From positions 1-41,932 of the forward strand of contig NZ_JTHF01000116.1 of NCBI RefSeq assembly GCF_001043895.1: a stretch of DNA of 41,932 nucleotides. Reading direction: 5' to 3'. This document shows, piece after piece, positions 31,455-40,158 of the stretch (its first letter is position 1; the number at the start of each line of letters is the position of its first letter). This DNA is from Methylobacterium indicum (GTDB taxonomy: Bacteria > Pseudomonadota > Alphaproteobacteria > Rhizobiales > Beijerinckiaceae). Both the position numbers and the translations under genes were made by a program. The notes beneath the pieces were generated by a model, which saw nothing but the letters and a program-made list of their open reading frames with translations, did not search any database and was not told the DNA's origin.

Positions 31455-31724
31455 ATGCGCTGGACCCACCTCGTCACCCTCATGGATGCCGAAGCCACCA
31501 GGCAGGAGCAGGCGAACGACCACCCCGCCGCCATCCTGCTGCGCGAGGGAGCAGAGGCTATCCGGAAAGAGAGCCGATCGCCGGGCGTTGGCATGGCCCC
31601 CTTGGATCAGCTGATCCGCCCTAACCCTGATCCCCGCCGGGATGCGGCAGGAGAGAAGGCGCCCAAGGGATGGCGAGGCTCCACCATCGGCAGCGGATCG
31701 ACCATTCCCGGCACAAGCCAATAG
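31455..31724 (+). CDS. small hypothetical protein (89 aa)
   Basis: ATG 31455 (MRWTHLVTLMDAEATRQEQA) with a helical N-terminal half (HPAAILLREGAEAIRKESRS) and a disordered Gly/Ser tail (WRGSTIGSGSTIPG). No family recognised. A 252-base gap before the small-terminase candidate follows. Confidence 0.5.
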   Translation: MRWTHLVTLMDAEATRQEQANDHPAAILLREGAEAIRKESRSPGVGMAPLDQLIRPNPDPRRDAAGEKAPKGWRGSTIGSGSTIPGTSQ

Positions 31725-31976
31725 GAAGGCCAGGGAAGCTCGCCCTCCCATCCCAGCCACTGCCCCAGCGCCCCACACCACAACGCCAGCCCACGGCCCG
31801 CCTTGAGCCCGCCTGCCCCTGTCATGACGGGGAGGGGTAGGGTCGAAAGTCTGGGAGGATTGGGGGTGTGCGCCGCACAGGGGCCTCGCTGCACAAAACT
31901 CCGGCCAGCCCAGGCCATTTCCCGTTTCGCGCCAGGGGCACGGATTTCGGCGCGCCGTGACGAAATCGAGTTGCGT

Positions 31977-32525
31977 ATGAAAGAGACGTTCCGGAAATCG
32001 GGGGTGAAAGGCGGTCGGCCGCGCAAAGATGGGCACCGCTACCCGAACGGGCGGCTGGTGCCGGCGTCACGGCTGGCGGCATTTCTGGAGGCGCACGGGC
32101 TTGAGGCGCCCGTTGAGCCGGAAAAGCCCGCCGTAATCGCCCCGAACCTGCTGGTCGAGCAGATGGTGGTGGCCGGCGACCCCCACGAGATGATCGCGCG
32201 AGCCGTGAATTGCCCGATTTCGGAATTCGGGGGGCGTTTCGCCGACGAAATCGCGAATGGTGCGGCCCGCCGGCGCTGCGAGGCGCTGGATCTGCTCTGG
32301 CGGAAGGCTCGAGAGGGGCACCCAGCCTCGATCAAGGAGGTGATCACCCTCACGGGCGCCTCCATGGGTGAGGCGGCGTTCCGGCGCGATGCCGAGGAGG
32401 CCGAAGAGACCGAACCGCGGCCGAAGAAGCGCCCGCCCGGTAAACGCGAACTCGCCCACGCGGCTGCGCAGACCGCCGGCGAGGGTACGGAATGGGGCGA
32501 CGACCTGCTGGGGACGATGCAATGA
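31977..32525 (+). CDS. candidate small terminase subunit / DNA-binding protein
   Basis: A 182-aa protein from ATG 31977. Residues 1-25 are basic (KSGVKGGRPRKDGHRYPNG). The middle contains EMIARAVNCPISEFGGRFAD, EIANGAARRRCEALDLLWRK and VITLTGASMGEAAFRRDA, helix-turn-helix-like stretches. It is located two coding genes before the terminase large subunit, where TerS is expected, but sequence similarity to known TerS is not evident. Longer upstream frame to 31803 has no ribosome-binding site. Confidence 0.55.
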   Translation: MKETFRKSGVKGGRPRKDGHRYPNGRLVPASRLAAFLEAHGLEAPVEPEKPAVIAPNLLVEQMVVAGDPHEMIARAVNCPISEFGGRFADEIANGAARRRCEALDLLWRKAREGHPASIKEVITLTGASMGEAAFRRDAEEAEETEPRPKKRPPGKRELAHAAAQTAGEGTEWGDDLLGTMQ

Positions 32526-32737
32526 AGAAGCACCCGAGCGGTCGGCCGCTCCATCGCGTCGAGAGCCGCGACTACAGCATGCGCGTGGATCGCTGGATCG
32601 GCCACCGCACGCCGCGCCTGAATCCTCAGCACATCCCGAATGCCACGGACCTCCACGCTGTCGGCTTCGTGGATTGGGGCATCCGGGCAGCGCAGGCGGA
32701 ATTCATGGGGCCGGCTGGGCGCAAGCGCCAGCCCTGA
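32522..32737 (+). CDS. small hypothetical protein (71 aa)
   Basis: ATG 32522 overlaps the previous stop (ATGA). The sequence (MKKHPSGRPLHRVESRDYSM, IPNATDLHAVGFVDWGIRAA) ends GPAGRKRQP, basic at both ends. No family recognised. It lies just before the tRNA-like RNA. Confidence 0.5.
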   Translation: MKKHPSGRPLHRVESRDYSMRVDRWIGHRTPRLNPQHIPNATDLHAVGFVDWGIRAAQAEFMGPAGRKRQP

Positions 32738-32855
32738 GGAATACCAGCGGGAGCGCCGCGAGCGCCTGATGCCTGCCTCGGCGGGGTGCAGGGCCGAAGC
32801 CCCGCCCGACCACGGAAGCCCTCGGGCAGGTCGGGTGAACAGCGGCAACGAGTTT

Positions 32856-32993
32856 GCGAGGGTAGCTCAGTAGTAGAGCGGCCGGGTGTCCCCCGGCGAC
32901 ATAGCGGCTCCCGGATTGATCACCGGGTAGGTCGCAAAGCCCGGGCGTGATCGGCCTGGGTGTGCGGTGGTGCGAATCCACCCCCTGGCGTCA
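32856..32993 (+). ncRNA. tRNA-like structured RNA with two inserted hairpins
   Basis: Read as a tRNA: acceptor GCGAGGG (32856-32862) pairs with CCCTGGC (32983-32989), 6 of 7 pairs. The D arm is GCTC/GAGC (32865-32879). The anticodon arm is GCCGG/CCGGC with 7-base loop GTGTCCC (32881-32897), placing GTC at 34-36. The T arm is GGTGG/CCACC with loop TGCGAAT (32966-32982), and G follows at position 73. A normal variable loop is replaced by about 68 bases with two further hairpins: CCCGG/CCGGG (32910-32927) and CCCGGGC/GCCTGGG with a 7-base loop (32940-32960). Six bases, GATCAC and GTGATC, in and beside the two loops are complementary. No encoded CCA. It resembles phage tRNA-like structures with pseudoknots (TLS-PK class, from memory). 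Confidence 0.75.
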
Positions 32994-33011
32994 GATTTCA
33001 GAGGAAAGCGA

Positions 33012-33194
33012 ATGCGCCACATTCGCCGAATGTCGGCCGCCGATGTCCAGGCCGCCGCGGATCGTGCGGCCGCCGATGCTCGCCCGCCTGCCCTGCCTGT
33101 CGACGCTGTGCGGCGCGCGGCCGATCGAGCGGATCGTAACTCGCCGCCGCGGCGCGACCTGCCGCGGGCGCCGATCGACGACATCCCGTTCTGA
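33012..33194 (+). CDS. small Arg/Ala-rich protein (60 aa)
   Basis: ATG 33012 with GAGGAAAG upstream, 18 bases after the tRNA-like RNA. The sequence (MRHIRRMSAADVQAAADRAA) is helical and then proline/arginine-rich. It may be translated from the same transcript that carries the RNA. No function assigned. Confidence 0.55.
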   Translation: MRHIRRMSAADVQAAADRAAADARPPALPVDAVRRAADRADRNSPPRRDLPRAPIDDIPF

Positions 33195-33205
33195 GCGAGA
33201 GCGTC

Positions 33206-33430
33206 ATGCCGAACGACTTCCAGGGGCGCGTCGGGCTGCTCTGTATGCTGCTATGCTTGGTCACGTTCGTAGCCGCGGGCGCCATGGGCGAGTGGGGATT
33301 GCTGTTCCCGGCCGCGGCGTTCTGGTTCTGCTCGTACGCCTGTCACCAGTGGCGCAAGGAGGAGCGCCAGATCCGCGAGCGCGAGGCGCTGTGGGATCGC
33401 CGGCTGCACGAGCGCCTGGGGATTCGCTGA
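33206..33430 (+). CDS. two-TM membrane protein, holin-like
   Basis: A 74-aa protein with TM1 about 8-28 (VGLLCMLLCLVTFVAAGAMG) and TM2 about 30-48 (WGLLFPAAAFWFCSYACHQW), then a charged cytoplasmic tail (RKEERQIREREALWDRRLHE). Small size, two TM helices and a charged tail fit class II holins, but no endolysin gene is adjacent. Its position before TerL is not the usual lysis site, so another membrane role is possible. Confidence 0.5.
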   Translation: MPNDFQGRVGLLCMLLCLVTFVAAGAMGEWGLLFPAAAFWFCSYACHQWRKEERQIREREALWDRRLHERLGIR

Positions 33431-33434
33431 CCCC

Positions 33435-35141
33435 GTGACGCCCATGATGGAATGGGACACCAGCCTGAAGGACTGGGAGCGCCGGATCGTTGCCGGTCAG
33501 CCGCTGGTGCCCGATCTGCCGCTGTTCGAGGAGGAGGCCGACAAGGCGGTCCGCATCTTCAAGCGGCTGCGCATCGCTGACATGCCGGGCCGGCCCCGGA
33601 TCGGCGAGGTCACCGACGAGTGGGTGTTCGCCTTCGTGCGGGCGATCTTCGGGTGCTACGATCCGATCGAGCGGGCCCGGCTGATCCAGACCTTCTTCCT
33701 GCTAGTTAGCAAGAAGAACACGAAGAGCACGATCGCGGCCGGCATCATGATGACGGCGCTGATCCTGAACAAGCGCCACTTCGGCGAATTCCTAATCATC
33801 GCCCCCACCAAAGAGATCGCCGACAACAGCTTCAAGCCGGCGTTCGGGATGATCGAGGAGGCCTCGGATCCCGAGCTGGCGAAGATCTTTAAGGGCAACC
33901 AGATCACACGCACGATCGTGAACCGGCTGACGCACGCCTCCCTGGCGGTGAAGGCGGCCGACGCGGACACCGTGGGCGGCCAGAAGGCCATCGGGGTCCT
34001 GGTCGACGAGCTCTGGCTATTCGGCAAGAAGGCGGAGGCCGAGAACATCCTGTCGGAGGCGACCGGCTCGCTGGCGTCACGGCCTGAGGGCTTCGTGATC
34101 TACCTGTCGACGCAGAGCGACAGCCCGCCGGCCGGCGTGTTCAAGAAGAAGCTGGAGTACCACCGGAAAGTGCGGGACGGCGAGATCGCCGACCCCACAT
34201 CGCTCCAGGTGATCTACGAATTCCCGCCCGCGATGATCAAGTCCGGGGCGTGGAAGGAGCCGCAGAACTGGCACATCACCAACCCGAACCTCGGGCGGTC
34301 GGTGAGCCAGCGGTGGCTTGAGGCCGAGTTCGCTAAGAAGCAGGCGGAGGGCAAGGACAGCTTCGCCCTTTTCGCCGCCAAGCACCTGAACGTGGAGAGC
34401 GGCGGCGGCATCCGGTCGGATAGCTGGCCCGGGGCGAAGTTCTGGAAGCGCCAAGCGGACGCCGGGCTCACCCTTGAGGAAATCCTGGCCCGGTCCGAAG
34501 TGGTCGTGGTCGGCCTCGACGGCGGCGGACTGGACGACATTTTCGGCCTGACGGTCCTCGGCCGTGACCGCGAAAATCGCGATTGGCTCGCTTGGTCCCA
34601 CGGCTGGTGCCACGAGGGACTGCTGGAGGATCGCAAGAGCGTTGCCAGCCAACTGAGGGATTTCGAGGCCGCGGGCGAGCTCACCATCGTCGACGACAGG
34701 CTGGAAGACGTCTCGGAGATCGTCGGGGTCGTCTCCCAGGTCCGGGACAGCGGCCTTCTCGGCGGTGTCGGGGTGGACCCGTCCGGCCTCGGCGAAATGG
34801 TCGACGCCTTCGCCAGGATCGACGTCACACAGGACAGCGGGCTTCTAATCGGCGTGCCGCAGGGCTTCGGTCTGATGAACGCGCTCAAGACCACCGAGCG
34901 CAAGCTCGCGAACGGCACGCTGCACCATTCCGGGTCCGCGCTCGCCGCTTGGTGCGTGGTCAACCTCAAGATCGAGCCGACGGCCACCGCGATCCGCGCG
35001 ACCAAGGCCGCGACGCTCGACAAGAAGATCGACGTCGCGATGAGCCTGTTCAACGCGGCGTTCCTCATGGCCCGCAACCCGTCGCCGGCGGCACCTGCCG
35101 CGGACATCGACGGGTTCCTGTCCTCTCCTATCCTCGCCTGA
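33435..35141 (+). CDS. terminase large subunit
   Basis: A 568-aa packaging motor. GTG 33435 is used here (ATG 33444 is next in frame). The ATPase has a Walker A-like LVSKKNTKST at 90-99 and Walker B IGVLVDELWLFG with D191/E192. The C-terminal nuclease has Asp362 in VVVVGLDGGGLDD and later acidic residues. It cuts and translocates concatemeric DNA into HK97-type proheads. It is followed directly by the portal gene. Confidence 0.93.
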   Translation: MTPMMEWDTSLKDWERRIVAGQPLVPDLPLFEEEADKAVRIFKRLRIADMPGRPRIGEVTDEWVFAFVRAIFGCYDPIERARLIQTFFLLVSKKNTKSTIAAGIMMTALILNKRHFGEFLIIAPTKEIADNSFKPAFGMIEEASDPELAKIFKGNQITRTIVNRLTHASLAVKAADADTVGGQKAIGVLVDELWLFGKKAEAENILSEATGSLASRPEGFVIYLSTQSDSPPAGVFKKKLEYHRKVRDGEIADPTSLQVIYEFPPAMIKSGAWKEPQNWHITNPNLGRSVSQRWLEAEFAKKQAEGKDSFALFAAKHLNVESGGGIRSDSWPGAKFWKRQADAGLTLEEILARSEVVVVGLDGGGLDDIFGLTVLGRDRENRDWLAWSHGWCHEGLLEDRKSVASQLRDFEAAGELTIVDDRLEDVSEIVGVVSQVRDSGLLGGVGVDPSGLGEMVDAFARIDVTQDSGLLIGVPQGFGLMNALKTTERKLANGTLHHSGSALAAWCVVNLKIEPTATAIRATKAATLDKKIDVAMSLFNAAFLMARNPSPAAPAADIDGFLSSPILA

Positions 35142-35153
35142 GAGATCCGCCGC

Positions 35154-36503
35154 ATGGGACTGTTCCGCAAGGCGGTGATGACGCTCGCCTCGAACATGGG
35201 CCTGACCGACCCACGGCTGGCGATGGTCGTCGGCGGCGGATCGGAGACCCATTCCGGCGAGCGGGTCACCACCGAGACGGCGCTGCAGCTGGACGCGGTG
35301 TGGGCCTGCGCGCGGATCCTGTCGCAGACGATCGCGACCCTGCCGATCTTCGTCTACCAGCGGGAGGGCGAGACCGACACCGCGGCCCCGGATCACCCGC
35401 TCTACCGGATCGTCCACGACAAGCCGAACGCCGAGATGACGGCGGTCGATTTCTGGACGGCGATGTACGCCTGCAAGATCCTGTGGGGGAACGCCTACGC
35501 GCAGATCGTGCGGGGCTACCGGGACCGGGTGGTGGCGCTCCTGCCGATGCGCCCGGACTGGACGCAGGTGACCCGCCAGGCGGACGGCAGCCTGCTCTAC
35601 CGCTACACCTGGAACGGGCAGAGCCTGGAGCTCGCCGAGGACGACGTGCTGCACCTGAAGGGCTTCACGCTCGATGGGCAGATCGGGTTGAGCGCGGTGG
35701 CGGCGGGCCGGCACTCCCTCGGCAGCGCCATGGCGGCGGAGAAGTCGGCCGGCTCGATCCACCGCAACGGGATGCGCCCCTCGGGCGTGATGATGTCGCC
35801 CACCTACCTGACGGCGGCGCAGCGCGTCGAAGCGCAGGCGATGATGCAGAAGTGGCAGGGTGCCATCGCGACTGGCGTGGTGCCGCTGCTTGAGGGTGGG
35901 TGGGACTTCAAGAGTCTGTCCATCCCGCCTGAGGACGCGCAACTCCTCGAGACCCGCTCCTACAACGTGGAGACCATCTGCCGGTGGTTCGGGGTGCCGC
36001 CGGCGATGATCGGGCACACCGAGAAATCGACTGCCTGGGGCACCGGCCTCGAGCAGATGAACCTCTGGTTCCTGACCTACACACTCCGCCCGCACCTCAA
36101 GGAGACGGAGCAGGCGCTGTGGAACAAGTGCCTGACGGCGGCGGAGCAGCGCGACTACTTCGCGAAATACAACGTCGAGGCGCTGCTCCGCACCGACAGC
36201 AAGGCCCGGGCCGAGAACTATCGCACGCTGATCTCCACGGGCGTCATGACGCCGAACGAGGCCCGCCAGCTTGAGAACCTCCCCCCGGTGGAAGGAGGGG
36301 ACGACCTGTTCATGCAGGGGGCCATGATGCCGCTTGGCGCCTTGGTGGCCCAGGCCGAGCAGCTGGTGGCCGCCGGCGCCGCCGGTGCCGCGAACGCCCC
36401 AGGCACGCCCGCCGCCGGCCCGGACGAAGCCACGGACGCAGAGGTGGCCGCGGTGACCGACGCGGAGATGAAGGGCCTGTTCTCGGCGGACCTGCTGGCG
36501 TGA
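35154..36503 (+). CDS. HK97-family portal protein
   Basis: A 449-aa protein. Typical segments: VTTETALQLDAVWACARILS, IATLPIFVYQREG, DHPLYRIVHDKPNAEM, FWTAMYACKILWGNAYAQIV, VLHLKGFTLDGQIG, SVEQ-like core SYNVETICRWFGVPPAMIGH, and EYFAKYNVEALL-like helix. It forms the dodecameric portal at the capsid vertex. It is coupled to the next gene by GTGA. Confidence 0.95.
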   Translation: MGLFRKAVMTLASNMGLTDPRLAMVVGGGSETHSGERVTTETALQLDAVWACARILSQTIATLPIFVYQREGETDTAAPDHPLYRIVHDKPNAEMTAVDFWTAMYACKILWGNAYAQIVRGYRDRVVALLPMRPDWTQVTRQADGSLLYRYTWNGQSLELAEDDVLHLKGFTLDGQIGLSAVAAGRHSLGSAMAAEKSAGSIHRNGMRPSGVMMSPTYLTAAQRVEAQAMMQKWQGAIATGVVPLLEGGWDFKSLSIPPEDAQLLETRSYNVETICRWFGVPPAMIGHTEKSTAWGTGLEQMNLWFLTYTLRPHLKETEQALWNKCLTAAEQRDYFAKYNVEALLRTDSKARAENYRTLISTGVMTPNEARQLENLPPVEGGDDLFMQGAMMPLGALVAQAEQLVAAGAAGAANAPGTPAAGPDEATDAEVAAVTDAEMKGLFSADLLA

Positions 36504-37645
36504 ACATCAAGCTGCGGAAGCCGCGGGCGGGCTCGGCGAGCGCGCGTGTCGGCGCGACGGCTGCGGCGGCGCGCTGGGAGGCCATCAAGCACCCGCGCGG
36601 GCCGGGCGGCCGGTTCCGCGAGACGGCGGATGCCGAGAAGCCGGCGACGACCACGACCCGCGCGCCGGCCCAGCGCAAGCCCACGGTGGGCGAGACCGCG
36701 CTCAAGACCTCCGGCGTCGGCCGGGATGACGAGATCTCGGTCCTGTCGAGCCGGGTCCGGGCCTACGCGAATTCGAAAACGGTCGGCGATTTCGTCGACA
36801 GCCACCCGAAGGGGCGGGCCTACGCGCTGCGCAAACTCGCCGCCGACCACAAGAAGGGGGTGATCGGGTTCAAGGGTAAGGCGGAGGCGCCGGCGGCCGG
36901 CCCGGCGAACCCGGCGAGCGAACCCAGGCCCGCCGCGTTCGCGCGGAAGGACGGAGCCTGGAACGGCGCCGCGGCCCGCCGGGACATCAGCGGCGACGAG
37001 GTGGTGATCAGTCCGCAGGCGACCCGCGCTGGGCTCATGAAGAGCGAGGCCGAGTTCCGCCAAGCGAGCGAGGCGATGCTGGCTGGCATCCCGAAGCAGG
37101 AGCGCCTCCGGGTGGTCTGGGCTGAGGGCGCCAAGGGCTCCCTGATCATGACCGCTGCCAACGACAAGGGCACGGTGCGGATCACCCGCAATTTCTACCC
37201 GTCCGAGAATGGGTGGACCGTGCGGCACACGATGTTCGCGCTGCCGAAGAAGTACCAGGGCGGCGGCAACGCCCGCGCCATGCTGCGGTCGAGCGTCGAG
37301 CAGTACGACCGGATGGGCGTCGCCAGGATCGAGGCACACGCCAACATCAACGTCGGCGGCTACGCCTGGGCCCGGCTCGGTTTCGCGGCGGACAGCCCGG
37401 CCGAGATCCGCCAGGCGATCGGGAAAGCCGTCGGCAAGGCGCCACGGAGCGCCAAGGGACGCGTGGCCAAGGAGATCATGGCGACCTCCTCCGACGACGA
37501 CCTGATGTTCAATCTCGCCCGCGCCACCGGGCCCGACGGCGAACGTCTCGGCCGCCGCTTGCTAGGGCCCAAGGCCAGCTGGAGCGGGCACCTCGACCTC
37601 AAGAACGCCCGTCACCGCGAGCGCCTGAACGAGAGCTTCGCCTGA
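36500..37645 (+). CDS. head-module protein with GNAT-like C-terminal domain
   Basis: A 381-aa protein from GTG 36500. The N-terminus carries RWEAIKHPRGPGGRFRETAD, the HPxGxGGxF motif common in proteins attached to phage heads. A disordered linker (Pro/Ala) follows. Residues 230-300 (GWTVRHTMFALPKKYQGGGN, ARAMLRSSVEQYDRMGVARI, NINVGGYAWARLGF) resemble the core of GNAT acetyltransferases. It is inserted between portal and prohead protease, where a capsid-bound enzyme or minor head protein would fit. The assignment is tentative. Confidence 0.6.
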   Translation: MNIKLRKPRAGSASARVGATAAAARWEAIKHPRGPGGRFRETADAEKPATTTTRAPAQRKPTVGETALKTSGVGRDDEISVLSSRVRAYANSKTVGDFVDSHPKGRAYALRKLAADHKKGVIGFKGKAEAPAAGPANPASEPRPAAFARKDGAWNGAAARRDISGDEVVISPQATRAGLMKSEAEFRQASEAMLAGIPKQERLRVVWAEGAKGSLIMTAANDKGTVRITRNFYPSENGWTVRHTMFALPKKYQGGGNARAMLRSSVEQYDRMGVARIEAHANINVGGYAWARLGFAADSPAEIRQAIGKAVGKAPRSAKGRVAKEIMATSSDDDLMFNLARATGPDGERLGRRLLGPKASWSGHLDLKNARHRERLNESFA

Positions 37646-37863
37646 TGGCCCCGAAAGCCGACGAGATCGCCGTGGTCGACGCGGCCGCCGGCACCGCGCC
37701 GGCCGGCGCCTACGACATGGCCGACGAACTCCTCCCGGAGAGCGAGTGGTTCAGCCCCGAGGAGCGCGCGGCGCGCGACGCCGAAGCCGACGACTTCGAG
37801 ATCGACTGGTCGGAAGTCCCCGTGACCAACCGAGACACCGAGGCCCCTGCCAATGCGTCCTGA
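37645..37863 (+). CDS. small acidic protein (72 aa)
   Basis: TGATG-coupled to the GNAT-like gene, overlapping the protease gene by 11 bases. The sequence is strongly acidic (ELLPESEWFSPEERAARDAE). It might assist prohead assembly, by position only. Confidence 0.55.
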   Translation: MAPKADEIAVVDAAAGTAPAGAYDMADELLPESEWFSPEERAARDAEADDFEIDWSEVPVTNRDTEAPANAS

Positions 37864-38794
37864 CTTCGCCCTCGCCCCGACCGAGTTCAAGTTCGCGGAC
37901 GCGGCCGCGGGTTCGTTCTCGGGCTACGCCGCGGTCTTCGGCAACGTGGATTCCCACGGCGACGTGATCGTGCCCGGCGCCTTCAAGGAGAGCCTCGCCG
38001 AGCGCAAGGCGCAAGGCCGCAGCGTGCCGCTCCACCTGATGCACGCGGTCCTCGGCGGCGACGGGCTGCCGGCCGGCGTGCTGCACAAGCTCGAGGAGGA
38101 CGATCGCGGCCTCCTCGTCGAAGGCAAGATCTCGGCACCGGAGACCGACCACGGCCGCCGGGTGATCGGCCTCATGCGCGACGGCGCCTTCGGCGGCATG
38201 TCGATCGGCTTCTCGCTCCGCCGCAACGGTGCCACCTACGGCAAGGCCGCCGGCGAGCCGAAGCGCACGCTCAAGAGCGTCAACCTCGTCGAGGTGAGCC
38301 TCGTCACCGACCCGTCGAATCCCCTCGCCGTGATCCAGGAGATGAAGAGCCGGGCCGGCATCAAGGCTGCCGGTGACGGCTTCGATCCCGAGGTCGGAAG
38401 CGAATACACCCCGGATTTGGACGACGCGATCGACTGCCTCACGGCGGCGATTCTCCTCCAGGACCGGATGATGCAGGGCTATGCCGGCTACGGCTCCGTG
38501 AAGGAAGCCGCGTTGCTGATGGAGCACCTGCGCAACACCTATCAGGCGCTGACCGGCACGCGGACTCCCGATGGTCTGCAGGGCTGGACCAAGCTCGCCG
38601 TTCCCCTTCGCGAGGCCGAGAAGCTCCTTCGGGAAGAAGCGAAGCTTTCTCGCTCGCAGGCAGCCGGCATCGCCGGTCGGCTGTTCAAGAATGCCCCGCG
38701 GGATGCGGAGCAGCCACAGGCGAATCCTCCCGCACCTAAGGTCAGCAGCGAGACGAAGTCGGCCCTCGACGAGATCCTGAACTTCAAGCTCTGA
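37853..38794 (+). CDS. HK97-family prohead protease (S78)
   Basis: A 313-aa protein. The Herpes-type serine protease core lies at residues 1-165: FSGYAAVFGNVDSHGDVIVP, GAFKES, PLHLMHAVLGG (catalytic His), GAFGGMSIGFSLR (catalytic Ser) and VNLVEVSLVTDPSNPLA. It processes the scaffold and delta domain during maturation. The helical C-terminal region (REAEKLLREEAKLSRSQAAG) ends ALDEILNFKL and may act as scaffold. Confidence 0.92.
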   Translation: MRPDFALAPTEFKFADAAAGSFSGYAAVFGNVDSHGDVIVPGAFKESLAERKAQGRSVPLHLMHAVLGGDGLPAGVLHKLEEDDRGLLVEGKISAPETDHGRRVIGLMRDGAFGGMSIGFSLRRNGATYGKAAGEPKRTLKSVNLVEVSLVTDPSNPLAVIQEMKSRAGIKAAGDGFDPEVGSEYTPDLDDAIDCLTAAILLQDRMMQGYAGYGSVKEAALLMEHLRNTYQALTGTRTPDGLQGWTKLAVPLREAEKLLREEAKLSRSQAAGIAGRLFKNAPRDAEQPQANPPAPKVSSETKSALDEILNFKL

Positions 38795-38824
38795 CCGCCT
38801 GATCTTTCCAAGGAACCGAACATC

Positions 38825-40153
38825 ATGACCAAGGCCATCATCGTGGCCGGGGCGCGCCACGCCGCGTTCCTGGCCGGCTGCACCATCGGCGGCATCCGCG
38901 TTGCCCTGGCCCCCGAGGGCGGCGACCACGCAGCCGGTACCGGCACCGGCGCCGGCGAGACCGAGTTCAAGGCCGCCGCGGCGCGCCTGAAGGAGGTCGG
39001 CGACGAGGTGAAGCGCATCGCCGAGAGCGCGCAGCGGGAGGTCGCCTCGGCCCGCACCATGTCGCAGGAGACCAAGAACGCCTTCGACACGGCGTTCAGC
39101 GACCTCAACAAGCAGGTCAAGGAGTTCGACGCGCGCCTCGCCGACACCGAGCAGAAGGCGGTCCGCCGCGGCGGCGCGGCGCCGATCGAGACCAAGAGCC
39201 TCGGCCAGATCGTCGTCGAGAACGACGGCGTGAAGAGCCAGCTGCTCGGCGGCTCGCAGCGCGGCAAGGTCAACGTCTCGATCGAGACCAAGGCCATCAT
39301 GTCGTCCGGCACCTACTGGGGCGCCACGGGCTCGGTGAGCAACGCCCTGGTGGTCGCCGACCGGTTGCCCCCGCTGCAACTGCCCACCCGGCAGATGACG
39401 ATCCGCGATCTCATCGCCCCGGGGCAGACCACCAGCAACGCGATCGAGTTCCCGGTCCAGACGACCCGGACCAACAACGCGGCACCGGTGCCGGAGGGCG
39501 CGCTGAAGCCGACCTCCGACTACCGCTGGGACATGAAGAACTTCCCGGTCCGGACCATCGCGCACCTCGTGAAGGCCTCGCGCCAGATCCTCGACGACGC
39601 CCCGGCGTTGCAGTCGCTGATCGACGCCGAAATGCGCTACGGCCTCGAGTTCGCCGAGGAGGCGCAGTTCCTCTACGGCGACGGCACCGGCGCTAACCTG
39701 CTCGGCATCGTGCCGCAGGCGAGCGCCTACAACGCGGCCTTCACGCTGACCGCGCCGACAGCGATCGACGTGATCCGCCTCGCTATGCTGCAGTCGGTGC
39801 TCGCCCTGCTGCCGGTCACCGGCACCGTGCTGCACCCGACCGACTGGGCCAAGATCGAGACCCTCAAGGACGGCATGGGCCGCTACCTTGTCGGCGATCC
39901 CCAGGGCCAGATCGCGCCGCGCCTGTGGGGCCTCCCGGTAGTGCCGTCCATGGCGATGAACGTCGGGACCTTCCTCACCGGCTCGTTCCGCAACGCGGCG
40001 CAGATCTTCGACCGCATGAACATCGAGGTCCTGATCTCGACCGAGAACAACGACGACTTCGAGAAGAACATGGTGACGATCCGCGCCGAGGAGCGGCTCG
40101 CCCTCGTCGTGAAGCGCCCCCAGGCCTTCATCACCGGCGCCCTGCCGGCGTGA
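38825..40153 (+). CDS. HK97-family major capsid protein
   Basis: A 442-aa protein preceded by AAGGAA. Residues 45-115 are the delta-domain helix (AAARLKEVGDEVKRIAESAQ). The mature part begins near residues 125-160 with IETKAIMSSGTYWG, followed by the family core VADRLPPLQLPTRQMTIRDL, GQTTSNAIEFPVQTTRTNNA, VKASRQILDDAPALQSLIDA, FLYGDGTGANLLGI and NDDFEKNMVTIRAEERLA. It follows the protease, as usual. Confidence 0.95.
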   Translation: MTKAIIVAGARHAAFLAGCTIGGIRVALAPEGGDHAAGTGTGAGETEFKAAAARLKEVGDEVKRIAESAQREVASARTMSQETKNAFDTAFSDLNKQVKEFDARLADTEQKAVRRGGAAPIETKSLGQIVVENDGVKSQLLGGSQRGKVNVSIETKAIMSSGTYWGATGSVSNALVVADRLPPLQLPTRQMTIRDLIAPGQTTSNAIEFPVQTTRTNNAAPVPEGALKPTSDYRWDMKNFPVRTIAHLVKASRQILDDAPALQSLIDAEMRYGLEFAEEAQFLYGDGTGANLLGIVPQASAYNAAFTLTAPTAIDVIRLAMLQSVLALLPVTGTVLHPTDWAKIETLKDGMGRYLVGDPQGQIAPRLWGLPVVPSMAMNVGTFLTGSFRNAAQIFDRMNIEVLISTENNDDFEKNMVTIRAEERLALVVKRPQAFITGALPA

Positions 40154-40158
40154 TCCGA

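Noticed and set aside
31725..31976. cos or pac site in the gap before the small-terminase candidate
   Set aside because: The position is plausible, but no repeat or dyad there is distinctive enough to call.
31251..32036. Minus-strand frame before the terminase region
   Set aside because: Runs against several coupled plus-strand genes; composition is typical of a shadow.
32910..32993. A complete second tRNA (GAT anticodon) in the tRNA-like region
   Set aside because: Hairpin 3 has a 7-base loop with GAT at the anticodon place, but no D arm or 5' acceptor strand exists for it; it is better read as an inserted arm.
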